Notes: generated by a model not told the origin, from the sequence alone. Counted from the stretch's first letter, positions 25,062 through 38,528 are shown. The stretch is DNA of 64,000 bases from Apiospora phragmitis (GCA_038363925.1 JAQQWL010000006.1:1902501-1966500), one strand, 5' to 3'. Translations and numbers: made by a program.

Positions 25062-27577
25062 ATGGGCACACTTCGCAGCATTTCTAGCCGCGGCTGGAGG
25101 CGTACCGGATCCTATCATATCGCTCTCGCTATGGTATGCGGCTTGGTGCTCTTCGTAAGCCTTTGCATATCTTGGTCAAAGCAAGAAACTTCTTCTTCAC
25201 TTAATACATTCCTGATAAGCCGTTGTCGGTGTAAAGACACTGGTACACTCAATACCATTCTGCACCTTATTTTGAACATCATCTCCACCGGCATATTATC
25301 ATCGTCTAACTTTTTCATGCAAATCGTCACTTCACCCTCTCGACCATAAATCGACGTAGCTCACGCGCACCTTAGGTCGTTAGAGATCGGACTACAGTCA
25401 TTGAGGAATCTGCCGTCCCTGTCAAAGTTTAAGCAAGTCTGCTGGGCCCTGTTGCTGTGTAGCACCGTCCCAATTCACCTGCTATTCAACAGCGCAATCT
25501 TTGAGACGAAGTATGAGGGCCAGTTCTGGAATCTCACGATAGCAACAGAAGAATTCGTGCATGGTGGAAAATATTGGCTTCCAGGGGCTAGCTTGACGCC
25601 ATCTGGGGCATCTTCCCCATCCCAGGACTATTCAATCACGAACTTAACCACAAACTCACCTTTACCAGGAAGCTCAACTTTCAATGGAACTCTGGAAGGC
25701 TACGGCGACGTCTTCAACCTGACAGATTACTGGAATGCCACCAGCAACTTGAAAGAGATAATCCGAGCGATTTCCCAAGTGGGTGCTACCTGGGACCCTC
25801 TTGAAGCCCAACAATATGTATGGCCGAGTACCGAGCTGCTAAATTTTGCACCAATTATAAAAGCCTGATTATCATCGTCGATACCGGAACCACGGAACAG
25901 AGGGGCTGGCAGCGGACTGATGTCTACGACTTTGACCCAAGAACGAATTTGACGAGAATATGGGATACCGAAATGCCACCTTTGGAAGTGAACTCACTGT
26001 GGTCGTGGGCGTCATGTCAGAGTCACTATCACAGCAGTCACTACGACAGACTCCCCTACGACAACGGCACTTTCTTCCATAGTTGTGGGCGGCTGTTTGG
26101 CATGGGTTCATCATGGCCGTCCACAACCAATATCCCGAACGAAGTAAAATAAATCTCCTTCATCAATGATGGCCTGAAGGGATTCACTACATCGAATGAG
26201 TTGGCGATTGGATATATGGCAGAATTAAGGACCCTCAATATTCGCAAATGTTTAGCGGAACCGATTGAGACCTGCCAGGTCCGAGTTAGCAGCACTTTAC
26301 TCCTCGTCGTCCTGGCCTGCGTGATTACCAAGATCGTCATATGCAGTGTTCTGGTATGGCGACTCAATCATACATCACTTGTCACCCCTGGAGATGCCAT
26401 AGAATCTTTCGTCTCGTCGCCAGACCCGGTGACGTTTGGAGCTTCAACGTTGTCCCTCGATGACAGCCAATCACTCGAATACACATCGCGAAGGCATTAC
26501 AGGGACGTTAGGGATACTGATTTGTCCTTGTTACCAATGCCGCGTCGTTGGCTTGGTAGCTCGCGCAGACTACGGTCCGCCACTTCACGTCGAATATGGG
26601 TTCAAGCCTACTATCCTATATTTCTCTTTCTCCTTTGCCTCGCGGTTGGTATTTATAATGCAACTCCTGTCGGCTAGTAAGTTGATGCATTCTTGTTTTG
26701 CTCCCGGGTTACAATACTCGGATTGATTGCAATATTTCCTTTTCCCGTTTAAGTTATATGGCGGGCATCATTACTGACCACCTACCAGTGCCAAAGACTT
26801 TGAACCTTCGGAAAGCAGCGACACGTTTGATTTCTTCGGTTACTATCAATCAAATCTTCTCGGCACCCTGATGATTCCCAACTTGACACAGCTCATCGTC
26901 TCCTTTTGCTACCTCGCAATCAACGGTCTATATACGCAACTGCAAGTCGAGCAAGAATGGAACTCTTACGCGCAAGCTCCTAAGCCTCTACGTGTCTCAT
27001 ATCCTGCTGGTGAACAGATATCCACTTGCAGGCTTCAGCTTTCATACAGATACAGCGTACCTCTGATTGCGATGGGTACCATTATACACTGGCTATTCTC
27101 AAACTCTATTTTCTTGTCCATTATCGAGGGTGGTAAGCTTTTCCCCATAGCGATCCTGAGCCTTTCAAGATATTCATTCTCACAATTTTGGAAGACACTG
27201 GCCTAGTGGACGCATTTGTCGGCAGCAAGAGCAGCTTTGGTGTCTCTGAAAGTGCCACCGTCATGACAGGAGTCACATCTGAGGCATTGCTGGCAACTTT
27301 CATCGTCAGCTGCGTGGTCGTTATATCCCCGCTACTCTTTAGGTTCCGCACGTTAAAATCGCAAATGGTCATCGGCGGCACAAACTCGCTCGTACTTTCG
27401 GCAGCTTGTCATGTACCGAGGCCCTTACGGACATCCAGCGAGTCACTCCCAAAGCACATATCTCCTATCTCGTCTAACCCATCGGCTAACATCAGCTGCA
27501 GACGAAAGCACATCAGACGCGGATACGTCTTCTATGCTTGGATAAGACGACGCGGAATACCTGGAAGCGGTATCTAG
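25062..27577 (+). pseudogene. DUF6536-type multi-pass membrane protein, decayed
   Basis: Successive plus-strand segments match, in order, the architecture of large fungal DUF6536 proteins: GWRRTGSYHIALAMV near the start, RCRCKDTGTLNTILHLIL and SSNFFMQIVTSPSRP, then IDVAHAHLRSLEIG, VPIHLLFNSAIFETKY, SLIIIVDTGTTEQRGW, a TM segment with LVVLACVITKIVI, then LVTPGDAIESFVSSPDPV, then a QLIVSFCYLAINGLYTQLQ block and RLQLSYRYSVPLIAMGT, ending with an SNSIFLSI-type strand and a C-terminal TM with VSCVVVISPLLF. Lesions: an in-frame TAA just after SPSRP, a frameshift near 25,815-25,825, and further breaks after 26,150 and 26,680, some perhaps introns. Membrane location and unknown function are known for the family. 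Probably a dead gene. Confidence 0.6.
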
Positions 27578-27806
27578 GGGTAAGCTCCAGTGGGGAGCGG
27601 TGGCACTTCCTCCTTACTTGGCCGAAAAAGTGGCGACGGAGGAGAATTATGAGCCTGTCTTGCATCTAGGATTCGCAAGTGAGGAGCATCCTGTTCGCCA
27701 ACCGGAAAAGGGGGAACTATTTGTGTGAAACGGACGACAGCTGCATGGGCGGAATACGTAATAAATGACACAACGTCGCCTAGAATGTTCAAAGTACTCG
27801 CTCTGA

Positions 27807-29502
27807 CTATAGGCTATAAGAACTATAGGCTATAAGAAAAGGATAGGAACGGTCATTTGTCGCATTTGTGAACAAGCATTTCGCCGCTGTCGCTCTCTTC
27901 CTGATACGGAAAGGTATCGGCCCTGCCAAATCCTCTACACCCATACCATACCTCTTCTTTGTAAAGGCAATCTGGTCTGGCTCAATATCTATGTCAAACC
28001 TGCTCGCCAAAACAGCACTGGAATAAACAATGATGTTTTTGGCGAGGAAGCGACCAGGACACATCAAGAAGTGGCGTGTTGGAATTGGAAAGATTGATTA
28101 AGGATCCGCGACGAACTTGTTTGCAGTTCCTAGCCCGTGGGCAAGGAATGAAAATAATCAAGCATCTTACCTCCATAAGGAATCCAGGCGCCATCGCATC
28201 CTTGCGTAGAGAAGAACGGCTTGCCACCGGCCAGCTTCTACGACGGCGGCGACTTGTGGCGGCACGCCCGGCTGATCGGCCCGCTGTCCGGGTCCGCGGG
28301 GTCGACGATGAAGCGCTCGGGCCAGAACGCGTCGACCGGGTGCCGCCCGTCCCGGGTGGTTCCAGAAGGTCTCGTCGCGGTGGCAGGGGTCCGAGTTGAG
28401 AGATGGCGAGCGCGCCCCTGGGCAGGACCCACCGGCCCAGGTCGACGTCCTCGTGCGGCGCGCTGTACACCGAGTAATACACCTTGATGTACTTGCGCAG
28501 CGTCTCGGCGTACACGGAAAGCAGAACCGTCGCGTCCTTGCCGAGCTTGTGGGGGTCGGTGTCTTTTAGGGAGCCGTCCGCGCTGGCGAATTCGCCGATT
28601 TCTTGCTGGACGCGGGCCAGGAGGTTCTTGTCCTTGAACACGTGGAATGCAGAGAACATGGAAGTCGACACGACGTTGCCAATGATCCTGTGGAAAAAAA
28701 TACATGTGGTCAGCTAGCTTATTCTTCAGGGGCGGGGATGATGGGTGCGGCGGTAGGAGTCGGACTTACGCCCAGGCCGAACCGAGATCAACTCGAGCGA
28801 GAGATTCATCGTCTTGATTCTCTGCGCCCAGGATCGCATCTTGTCGGAGCCGCATCATGGTGGATTCCCACCACGGATCGCCGTCGCCATCGGCAAAGGT
28901 CTGTGAGGCGTCGTAGTTCTTCCGGTCGTGCTCGTACCAGGTATTGAACTGAGTTTCGAGGCCGTCTCGGAAGCTGTAAGACTTAGGCATCATGAAGCGT
29001 GGAAGTCCCGGCCCGAACGTGGGGAACATGTGGTCAAATTTGAAGATGTCCTTGACGAAGGTTGGGTTCAGGCGGAGCATGGCCGGCGGCTCCTACCACC
29101 TCCCAGAAGAAAGTGCTGAAGTCGCCCTTATAAGACCACTCTTCGGTAATGTCCAGCTCTTCCAGGCGACGGTGTAGGTTCTGGGCAAAACGTAACCCCG
29201 ACGGCTGGCGCCCGGGACCAGTCAGGCCACGAAACACTCTGTGGTGCGTAATGTGATCAATGCGATTATGAGGCAGGGCATTGCTCTTGGCATGTGGGGG
29301 GGGGAAAGGACCCGAATCATCAGCTCGGTAGACGACCATTGTGTATTTAGGGGTACCCAGCAAAAACGAATTTACGTAGCTGTACATGTTGATGGAGCTA
29401 GATAGGGCCGGGTGTTTGAACAGTTTCTCAATAGTCTTTCGGTCTTGGAGATTGTAGAACGTATAGCCAAGGACAGAGAATCGGTTTGATGTAAAATTCC
29501 CG
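27807..29502 (-). pseudogene. cytochrome P450, several frameshifts and a stop
   Basis: Minus-strand P450 body, haem monooxygenase of the endoplasmic reticulum. In order: SVLGYTFYNLQDRKT, SYVNSFLLGTPKYTMVVYRA, LTGPGRQPSGLRFAQNLHRR, LRLNPTFVKDIFKFDH, DPWWESTMMRLRQDA, an intron at about 28,690-28,765, HVFKDKNLLARVQQEIG, the ExxR motif ETLRKYIKVYYSV, DAFWPERFIVDP, GAWIPYGG before an intron, and the haem ligand motif MMCPGRFLAKN, ending PIPFRIRKR. Lesions: a 4-nt insertion near 29,085 (GCCGCCGGCC), frameshifts near 28,330-28,385, an in-frame TAG near 28,240. The N-terminal membrane anchor is not on this strand (see next entry). It resembles fungal P450s of the CYP7/CYP39-like group. Adjacent to the transposon complex on its upstream side. 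Confidence 0.7.
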
Positions 29503-29544
29503 GCATATTTTATATGGGTTCTGTCAGTACAAGCAGAGACAGGA

Positions 29545-29640
29545 GATCGTCGGCTACTTTGTCGTCTTTGTAACTTTTAATGTCATGGCGACTTTTGTGC
29601 TGTATTGGCTGGTTCGGGTGCCAAAGAAGCGGAAGGGCAG
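29545..29640 (+). pseudogene. P450-like N-terminal membrane anchor, opposite in strand to the adjacent P450
   Basis: On the plus strand a short frame reads as a membrane helix (VGYFVVFVTFNVMATFVLYW) followed by LVRVPKKRKG, which is the anchor-plus-basic-linker of a microsomal P450. It then stops 10 bp before the transposon. The neighbouring P450 body lies on the minus strand. Either the anchor was flipped by a small inversion or it belongs to a second, divergent P450 gene truncated by the element. Confidence 0.4.
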
Positions 29641-30737
29641 TGACTAGATAACGTACGTCACCCCATAATTGACCCCCCCCTGTAATTGACCCCCCTAAAA
29701 AATTAATGGTATAAATCGACCACTAACTTCAAATAGCCACTATTCTTTTAATTTTAGATTATAATATAATCGCTTTTAATAGTAGATATAATAGATCTTT
29801 TAAAATTCGATTCTTTAATTTTAATTTAATCTAGTCCCTCTTTTATACGTTATATGCTTTTAATTAATATAAATTTCGAATTCGAATTAATTTATACCCT
29901 TCGCTTCTTTTATAGCTTTACGAGCTCTAACTTCTTTTTTTAAGGATTAGATTTATAATTTCGTATTAATTAATAAATAGTATTTTTATAGTGTTTTTTT
30001 AGATTTTTTTTAAATAGCTAGCGTTATATAATAGAGTTCTTTTAACTTAATTAATAAAAGTGTTAATTTTAACGCTTTAAATTAATGCTCTTTTTAATAT
30101 TAACTATAATACTTTATTAGTTAAAAGAGTTTAATTTAATATAAGGGCTTTATTTTAATTAACTAAGACTTGTGTTATTTTTTCTAATCGTTTTTAGTTA
30201 ATATTTTTAAATAAAAAAGAGCTAGTAAGTGGCTTAATAATATATACAAGCTAAAGACTATTATTATATTAACTACTTTTAATATTTTAAATTAATAAAG
30301 CTTTTTTTTAAGCTTTAATATAATATATAAAAAAGTTTCGTTTATTAATAAAAGCTAAATTCGTTAATAAAGTTAAGAAATTAATCTCTTTTTAATAATA
30401 AGCTTTTATAAAAGTAAAAACCTTAATATTAAAGGGTTAAAGAATATATAATAAATAAAGGAGTAAAAGTAATAAATAAATATTATTTTAATAATAAAAG
30501 AATATAAAATCGTTAGTTATATAATTACTATATTTATTTAAAATAAATAAAATAAGCTATTATAACTTAACTTAATTATATAACTTAAACCCACTTTTAA
30601 TACGGCTTTATACTACCTTAAAATATATACAAAACTTAATATACACTAGCTTTATTTAATTAACGCTTATAATTTATTAATAATAACGGACCTACTTATT
30701 AAAAACGCGATAATAATTAATAAAAAAAGAGCACGGG

Positions 30738-31287
30738 GTAAAATAATAACGATAATACTAGGCGACTAGAATAAAGTAGACAGCTATGCTTAAATGGTTA
30801 GAACCGGACAGCTAGGCCTAGATAAGCCAGGACCGTGTGAACTAGACGGATAACTAATTTAAATTACGTGAAGATAAAATAACTAAGAGGTTAGCAGCTC
30901 TCGAGATCTTAACGAGATTTAAAAAGCCGGCTCGACGGGATCTCGCGAGACCCTTAAGATCCCCGGGAATTAAAAACATTAATAAAAAAAGAAACGAGAT
31001 ATATGATAATAAATATTCCTTAATATTTTATATAAATACTCTTTACTTTAATAATTAATTTAAGTATTAATTTAATTTATTAATAAAGTAAATAGTTTTA
31101 ATAACTTTATTATATAAATCCCTTCGTTAAACTACTTTTATTATTACTTTATAAATTAAGTGCTATTACTTATTATATTAATAAGGCGTTTCCTTTACTA
31201 TATGTTTAAATACTCTCTTATATTATTAATATAAACCTAAGTATGTCTTACTAGGTTTTTTTTTAAAACCCGGATAGTGTTTATTAC
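30738..31287. mobile_element. 550-bp insertion with flanking CACGGG repeats
   Basis: Both edges are preceded or followed by CACGGG (30,732-30,737 and 31,287-31,292), so the boundary is known to within 1-2 bases and a 5- or 6-bp target duplication is likely. Its right 310 bp (30,976-31,288) is homologous, inverted, to 60,239-60,550. The left part (30,740-30,970) has more GC and a CTAGATAAGCCAGGAC stretch. LTR-like termini (…TTATTAC) are possible. No coding sequence. Confidence 0.5.
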
Positions 31288-31559
31288 ACGGGTATATTTT
31301 AGATTATTTTAAGCGGTTTTTAATATAAAGATATCTTTAAGCTATTTAATAACGATTTCGTTATTTATCTAGCTTTTATTACTTATATTAAACTATTATT
31401 CTTTAAATTTATTAAGGTTTTAAAAGAACTATTACTTTTAAATTAATTTACTTTTATAAATTATTAAAAACTAAATAACTTTATTAAGTATTAAGATATA
31501 TTTTAATATAATCGTTTAATACTTTAAACTAAGCTATTTTTATTAAATAAAATATTAAA

Positions 31560-31759
31560 TGAGCTCTCGTACGTACGGTAGTTCCGGTTTTAATCAAGGT
31601 TTAATCGTTCTTATTCTATTATTTATATCTATTTTTAATACGAGCTACGAGGGGTATCGTATACCCTTCTTAATAAAATAAGAAAAGGGTTTATACGCGT
31701 AAATACGTGGTACCCTTTTTAAAATAATATAGATAGCTTTAGTTCTAGCTATTCTAATA
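31560..31759 (-). repeat. left LTR of the Copia element
   Basis: 200 bp, about 90 percent identical to the right LTR by eye. Starts TGAGCTCTCG and ends CTAATA. Most differences from the right copy are C/T or G/A. Confidence 0.85.
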
Positions 31760-32949
31760 CTAGCAGTTTTCTATTTTAGCGATAGAATTAGCCTGTTCCC
31801 CCTTTTAGATACGGGTCTTCCCTCTACGAGGGTTTTATACGGTTGGGTTGCTTTAATCCGGTATTAGGTACCTACTTGAACCGTACAGGTAATATTGTAC
31901 CTTCCTGACGTCGTTTTAGCCAGGTGGCAGGTCTACTCGATTAATTATTCTAGTCGTTCGTCCGAAAATAATAATAGTAATAAGGGGACCGTCGTATATC
32001 CTAATATGTTATACCTCGTAAGGGATTAGTAAAAGCAGTTTTATAAGTAAATATTCTTTTATATATAAATAATTTATATAGTATAAATTTTTTTTTTTAT
32101 ATATATACTTTTTTTTTAAAAATATTATATAAAAATAAATTATATATTTATATATATATTTATAAATATATATATATATATTTACGCGATATTTAATTAA
32201 TAAGTTATTAATCCTTTCGACGTTATCGTTATTAACGTAATTGATTATAATTAGCGTTAAATAACGTTACTAACTTTTTCGATTTAAAATTAATAAGCTA
32301 TACTTATATTTTATATTAATATATAATATTTTTTTTTTTAATTTTTAATATTTATTAATTTTATATAATAAAATAAAGAAGTTCGCGTTTATAACTTACT
32401 AAGCTATAATATCAAGATACGCGTACCGGTAAATAACGATATTCGCCGCCTGTTCGCTCGTATTATTTATTACGAAAGCTATTTCCGTACGGTTCTTATC
32501 TAGTCGCGCGGTAATATTAATAGTGTTTATAATAATCGGTGCGTCTAGTTTTATATTCCGTTTTATAAATACGTTCGTTTCGACGGATATTAGGACGGTA
32601 CTTATACTTCGTACGTTTAAGCTTTACACGGTAACCGGTATTCGTATCACAGTTTATAATTTATAAACCTTAATCTCGATAATAACGAAAATAAAGGTGG
32701 TAATAGAGTTAAAGTAATAATTATATAACGATAAATTAATAATAAATAAAATAAATAGTTTTCGTATATATATAAATAATATTTTCGTACGGTTATTTTT
32801 ATTATATTACCCGTTTAAGTTATAATATATTACGGTTCTTTTTTTAACTTTCGTATAATATTTAATAAATAAAATATATCGGTAATAATTATATAAAAAA
32901 GGATTAATAAAAGAAATTTCTCTCTTTTTTTTATATCTTTTTTTTTAAT

Positions 32950-35900
32950 TATTCGCCGTGTAAGTCTAGTTTTTTAATATACGCTTTCGTGCGTACGGTG
33001 AAGCTGTTTATCGAGACTAGCTGCTCGAGGGCCTTATTCGAGGATACCTTAGTAAAGGTATTTACCGGATTATCTCTGTTATCGATATAGTAGACCTTTA
33101 ATATCTCCTTTTTTTCATATAACTTCTAGAAGGATATAATATTAATTATAAGCCTCTTTTTATTTATTATACCTAGTTTAACTAAATAGTTATAAAGTAA
33201 TTTCGAATTTATATAGAGGGTTATTAAAATATTTTAAAATCTTAATATTTATACGATTTTTTTAAACGTAATATTTAATATAATACCGCTGTTTATATTA
33301 AAAGTTATATTATATAATTCGTTAATTAATACGCTCTTAATAACTTTTTTATATTTAATCGAGCTTTAATAAATAATATTATTTTAAATTTAGAATTTAT
33401 TTTTTATATAATAAATCTTTTAATTTAATAAAATTAGGTATTCGAGTTAAGAGGTTAGGTTTTCGTTATTTATAAACGAGCCGTTAATAAAAATATATAT
33501 CTTCGTATAGTAAAGGTTAAGTGGGATATATTTCAAGCCGCGTATTTAATTCTAAATTTATTAATTAATCCGTATATTTAAGTTTTTAATATCTTTATCC
33601 TTTAAGGTCTATACTTAGGCGGCGGCAAATAGATCGTACGCTACTTTTAATTAATAGATAAATACGAGATATACCTTTTTTACACGTTAGGAAACGTATT
33701 ATTAACTTTTATTAATAACTTTTAAGTCGATAAGCTTTAATCAGTTAGCCTATCCTTTTTATTTGAAAAGGATATCGTATAATTTTAATCGAATTTTACC
33801 TCCGTTAAACTCGATCGGCGTATTTTCGGTTAAAATGCTCTTTAGTTTTATACGGAATTATTCCTTTATTAACTTTTCTTCCTCTTTTTTTAGAAAAAGG
33901 GGCTATAATAAAGCTGAACGTATCGTCGGTTTATATTATTATAATGCCGAAAGTATCTAGTCTTTCCGTAATAAATAATAAATAAGTGTTATATATTAAT
34001 ATAATTATTTTTAAATTTTATACGTAATAATTATAATACGTTTTAAATTAATAAAGTTCTAACTTTATTAATCCGTATAAAGGTAATATAATTTAAAATA
34101 GCGTTCTTTTAAGGTATTAGGTTTTTAGTTTTATTAATAAGCATACGTAGATTAGTCGGTTTAATTTATTATATAACTAAATATACGTTTATATAATATC
34201 GCGTAACTCGCTTTATATGTTAAAGTTTTAGATCAAGGTCGGTCCGAGGGTTAAAAGAAGTCTTTGGCTTATCTATTAAATTATTAGTAATTAAATTAAA
34301 ATAGCCTCCTTTTTTATATCTCCGTAGCCCTATATTATAAGCCTAGACTTTTCGTACGGCTTCGTAATTTTACCCTTAATTTCTTATATAAGCCGTATTT
34401 TAAAAATTCTCCGGCTAGTATATTTATTTAGGTCGAATCGAATAAATTCGAAAACCTTTCGTATAACGAGATTATTAATCTTCTCTATATTAAACTCTTA
34501 AAACAGGTATCTAAATAAAATAATAACCCCGTTTTATCGGAGCTTAATTACTAGCTCGTAATTCTCTTATTCCTTTTAAATAAGGAATATAGCGGTTTAA
34601 ACGTTGCGGAATAAGTATTTTCTAAATCGTCCTCGGCCGCGTCGTACAGGAGCTACCGTAATTTCCTTGGCTATCGGTTTAGTATCTGGGGTATCTACCG
34701 GCTATTCCGGATCTGGTTATATATCCGGCTCGTTACGCGGTTTTTCGGCCTCTTCCTAATAATACGGCTTAATTTAAGTTACTCGAAAAGCTTTTAAGCC
34801 GTTTAAAATATCTACCCGGATCGTATAATCTTTGATAACTACTATCTTATATAGTCCGGTTTATCCTTCTTTTTCTCGCTAGATTAGAACTTTACTCCGG
34901 AGCGGGAGTATTAAAATATCGTAAATAGCTAGTCTATTCCGGGTATTTAAAGCTCGGTAAATATCGATATTTATACATATTTTCCGAAGTATCTTCATTA
35001 CTTTCCGTACGGTTTCTCCTCGTACTTAGATCTCCGGTAACGGTGGTAAGTTCCTATCGATACGAGGGTATATTCCGAATACGAGTAAAGTAAAAACTAG
35101 GCTATCAGGGCCATCCGTATCGTTTAAAGCTTTAATTATTATCTAAAATATTATCTCGGTATTCGTATAATAACCGAGATTTTTTTATAAGATATTAAAG
35201 GCCCTACGTAACGAAACGTACGCTCGTTTAACTTTATTTATTATTTAATAAGCTTTAATAAGTATCTATTTATAAGTAATTCTTATTATTTATACGTAGT
35301 TTCGAAATTCTTTTTAAAAATACGTACCTAGATCGTGCGAGATATAATTAAAGGGTCTTTAATATACGTATATTTAGTACTTATAAAAAGTATTTTAAAT
35401 ATTTCGTATACTAAGCGAATATAAGAATATAACCGTTTAAAAAAACGTACTCGAATCGATTATATAAAATACGTTTTATTCGTTAATATAAATAATATTT
35501 ATAATAATTTCGTAATTAAAATCGTATTCGTTTTATAATAAGAATTTAAATCTTTATAATACCGGATCGTACGTTTAATATTAAAAATAAAACTTTTAAA
35601 TCTCGTCGAAAATAATAAAATCGACGTCGTTATAGCCGGCGTTCTTTAAAAAAATATAGAGCTTTTTTATACGAAAGTATTTAAAACGTTAATAAAAGTA
35701 TCGAAACTATTTTTTAATAAAATATAATATCGTTTCTATACAGCCGGTATTAAAGAATAGGTGTCTTTATTTCTTAATTATAAAAAATATCTCGTTATTT
35801 TTTTATATAATAAAATTAAAAATATTATTATAATACGTTTTAAGCCGGTTAGCGTTATATAACGAAAATAAAAAAAAAGTTATAATATTTAAAATATAAT

Positions 35901-36500
35901 ACTTTATTATTTTTAATAAGTTCCGTATATCGATTATTTTAATTAACGAAATAGGCTTTAAATTTCCGAACTTAATTTCGACGCTTTTTAAAATTTAATT
36001 AATTCGTATATCTAGGTTTTTTTATATATAAACCTTTACTTAAAGCTTTTTAATTATTAAAAATAAAGCGGCGTTAATATTTTAAAGTTCTTTTTAATAA
36101 GTTTAATTATATAAGCTATTAAGGTTAAATTAGTCGGCTTATATAATAGTTTTTAAATAGATATCCTTATTAATAAGCCGGTAATAGAACGCGGCGTCTA
36201 TTAAATAAGTAATACTTTATTATATATTTTTTAAATCGAGGTACTCGTACTCCTCTTCGTTATTTTCTAGTTCTTTTTTATCCTTTTCCTAGTCCCGGAC
36301 GAACGTTTCGTACTTATTTTAAAAAAGGGGGCCTTATTTAATACTATCGCACGCTTAGAAATATTAGTTCCTTACTCGGGACTACTTTTCGGCTAGGTGG
36401 TTTATTAATTAATAGCCTTATTTATAGCAGATTCGGCAGGTTCTTTATTCGAACTTCTGGTTCTTGTACGGTAATCTTGGTTAAAAGGTGCCGGCGGGTC
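32950..36500 (-). pseudogene. Copia gag-pol remnant
   Basis: Translation of the minus strand through stops recovers the conserved Copia blocks in order: zinc knuckle (36.4 kb), reverse transcriptase (34.5-34.0 kb) and RNase H (33.5-32.95 kb). Stop codons mostly correspond to Gln or Trp codons changed by C-to-T or G-to-A. No intact domain. Confidence 0.75.
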
Positions 36501-38328
36501 GCTAGATCCTTTCTTATCCTAGTGGTTAGCTATTATATGGTAATTTGTTATTATAGGCTAGTTAGTTTCCTTTCGTATAGTTATTTATAAACTATTTATT
36601 AATTAAGTATATATTTATAGCTAAGTTTCGATATAGTTCTTTTATTAAATATTATTCCGATAATATCTAATCCGTTATTATATTTAATAATACGCGAAGG
36701 TCCGAAAATAGCGCTTTATATATTAGCTTTTAATAGATAAGGGCTGGTAAAAGTTCCGGAACTCCTCGATAAGCTTTTACGACGGAGGTATAGAGAGCGA
36801 TCTCTTTTTCGAATCCCTTTCCGAGGGCTCGTTATACGAGCTAGAGCTTATTTAGTAGGATTTCTAAAACCTCGATAAGTTATTTCTCGGCGTTCTTATT
36901 TTTTACTCGTATAAAAAAAGTTATCGTTTAATCCGTAAAATATTATACGTAATTTATTATCGTATTAAAGTACGAATTTATTAAATAATATATCTCGTCT
37001 TATCTTTTTTCGAGTCCGATATAATTAAAATAGAATACCTCCGCACGGCCGGAAAGAGTGTTTAAAAAAACTATATAATATTAATCTTTTAATATATCTA
37101 GCCGTCGGCATGTTCCGATAAATATCCGTACTCTGTCGCAAAAGATGTTATACGGCTTGCCGGTATAATTCTTTTCTTTTTTCCACACCTTCGAAAAAGT
37201 AACGACCTTATTCTGATCGATTTTACCGTTATAAATAGCTCGGCTTAAAGGGATATCGTATTCCGTAACGTACGCTGGACTAGATAATTATGCCGTCTAG
37301 TCCGGCGGTATCGGAGTCGGAGAAAGAAAAAAGGATAACGTCTTACGACGTTTGGGTGCTTAGGAATCCAGGGTTAGACGTCGGGCCTGGAGTGTTTAAA
37401 ACTCCGGGATTAAACGTCGGTCTTAAAATGCCCTGTGGTGTCGCGGACGATTACTCTGTACGGAGACCGGGTGTCTCTCGCTTAGGCGGCGTTTCTTTGA
37501 CTGTCCATTCTCGGGAAGAGTGTGGAACATCCTCTTTTCGGGTTTCCGAAGTCGGTTCTGCCGGTCGGTCTTGTTAATGTGTGGGATCGGCCGGTAATAC
37601 CAGATTTATAAGCTTAGCTTTAAAGGATCCGTCCGTTGGTATATCGACTCCGTATTCTTTAAAATAATTAAAGAGCTCCTTTTAAAATATACGATTAATT
37701 TAGCCGAACTAGTGTTCGGTTTATCCGTCGAACTCTATAATAAACGATTTTTTAAAAGAGGTCCCCTTTATTTTTAATATATAGTATTTTAAAAAGTATT
37801 ATATAAAGTACGTTATAAATAGTTCGGGTATTATTTTTTTAAAGAGTACGTTTAAAGGTTCGAATTTTTAAAAAGCGAGGTTAACGTTTCTTTTCTAAAT
37901 TATTAAAAAAATTCCGGTATTTTAGGATACTTTTTTATATATAAGCGGTTTAAGGTTTAAAATCGTCGGTTTATTTAGGCTCGGTATATCCGGGCTCGAT
38001 CTCGATTCGCCGACCGCGATTAATTCTATTTAATAAGGGTTATTATTTTATAAATCGTATAATAAAGTTATTTAAATATATAATTATATATAACCTAACT
38101 AATTTCGCGTATAATTCGGAACCTAATTTCCTCTTTATAATATATACTCGGGAAAAGGGGTTCTTCCTCGTACGGTTAATTTAGTTCGGCTCTTCCTCCG
38201 AATTTTTAACGGGCGGAAATTCTCGGGGCTCCTTAATACGGTCGCCCTTACGTCGGTAAAGGCGTGGAACCGTTTTTTTACTCTTACTAATCTATAATCG
38301 CTATAAATAACCACTAATTAGTATTAAA

Positions 38329-38528
38329 TAAGCTCTCGTATATATAGTAATTCCGGTTTTAATCGAGGTTTAATTATTCTTATTCTATTATTTATATCTA
38401 TTTTTAATACGAGCTACGAGGGGTATCGTATACCCCTCTTAATAAAACAGGAAAGGGGTTTATACGCGTAAGTACGTAGTACTCCTTTTAAAGTAATATG
38501 GACAGCTTCAGTTCCAGCTGTTTTAATA
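38329..38528 (-). repeat. right LTR of the Copia element
   Basis: 200 bp, same boundaries as the left LTR. Begins TAAGCTCTCG, where the canonical TG has become TA, and ends TTTAATA where CA would be expected: both RIP-type changes. Confidence 0.85.

Larger units (their letters stand above)
31560..38528 (-). mobile_element. Ty1/Copia LTR retrotransposon, RIP-degraded
   Basis: 6,969 bp with two 200-bp LTRs in direct orientation. Minus-strand order: a gag-type zinc knuckle (CRIC then GY-x4, His changed to Tyr by C-to-T) near 36,427-36,440, integrase region about 36.0-35.0 kb (weak), reverse transcriptase about 34.5-34.0 kb (PYEKSRLII-GYGD, then RPTLI-like and LKT motifs), and RNase H about 33.5-32.95 kb (SKLLYNYLVKLG, KALEQLVSINSFTVR). 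This integrase-before-RT order is Copia. Stops occur throughout. The TSD is imperfect (TTAAA versus TAAAA). It was inserted into the outer Fot1-type element. Confidence 0.82.

Noticed and set aside
37290..37577. 95-codon plus-strand frame as a gene
   Set aside because: It lies inside the Copia element on the wrong strand and has no recognisable content.
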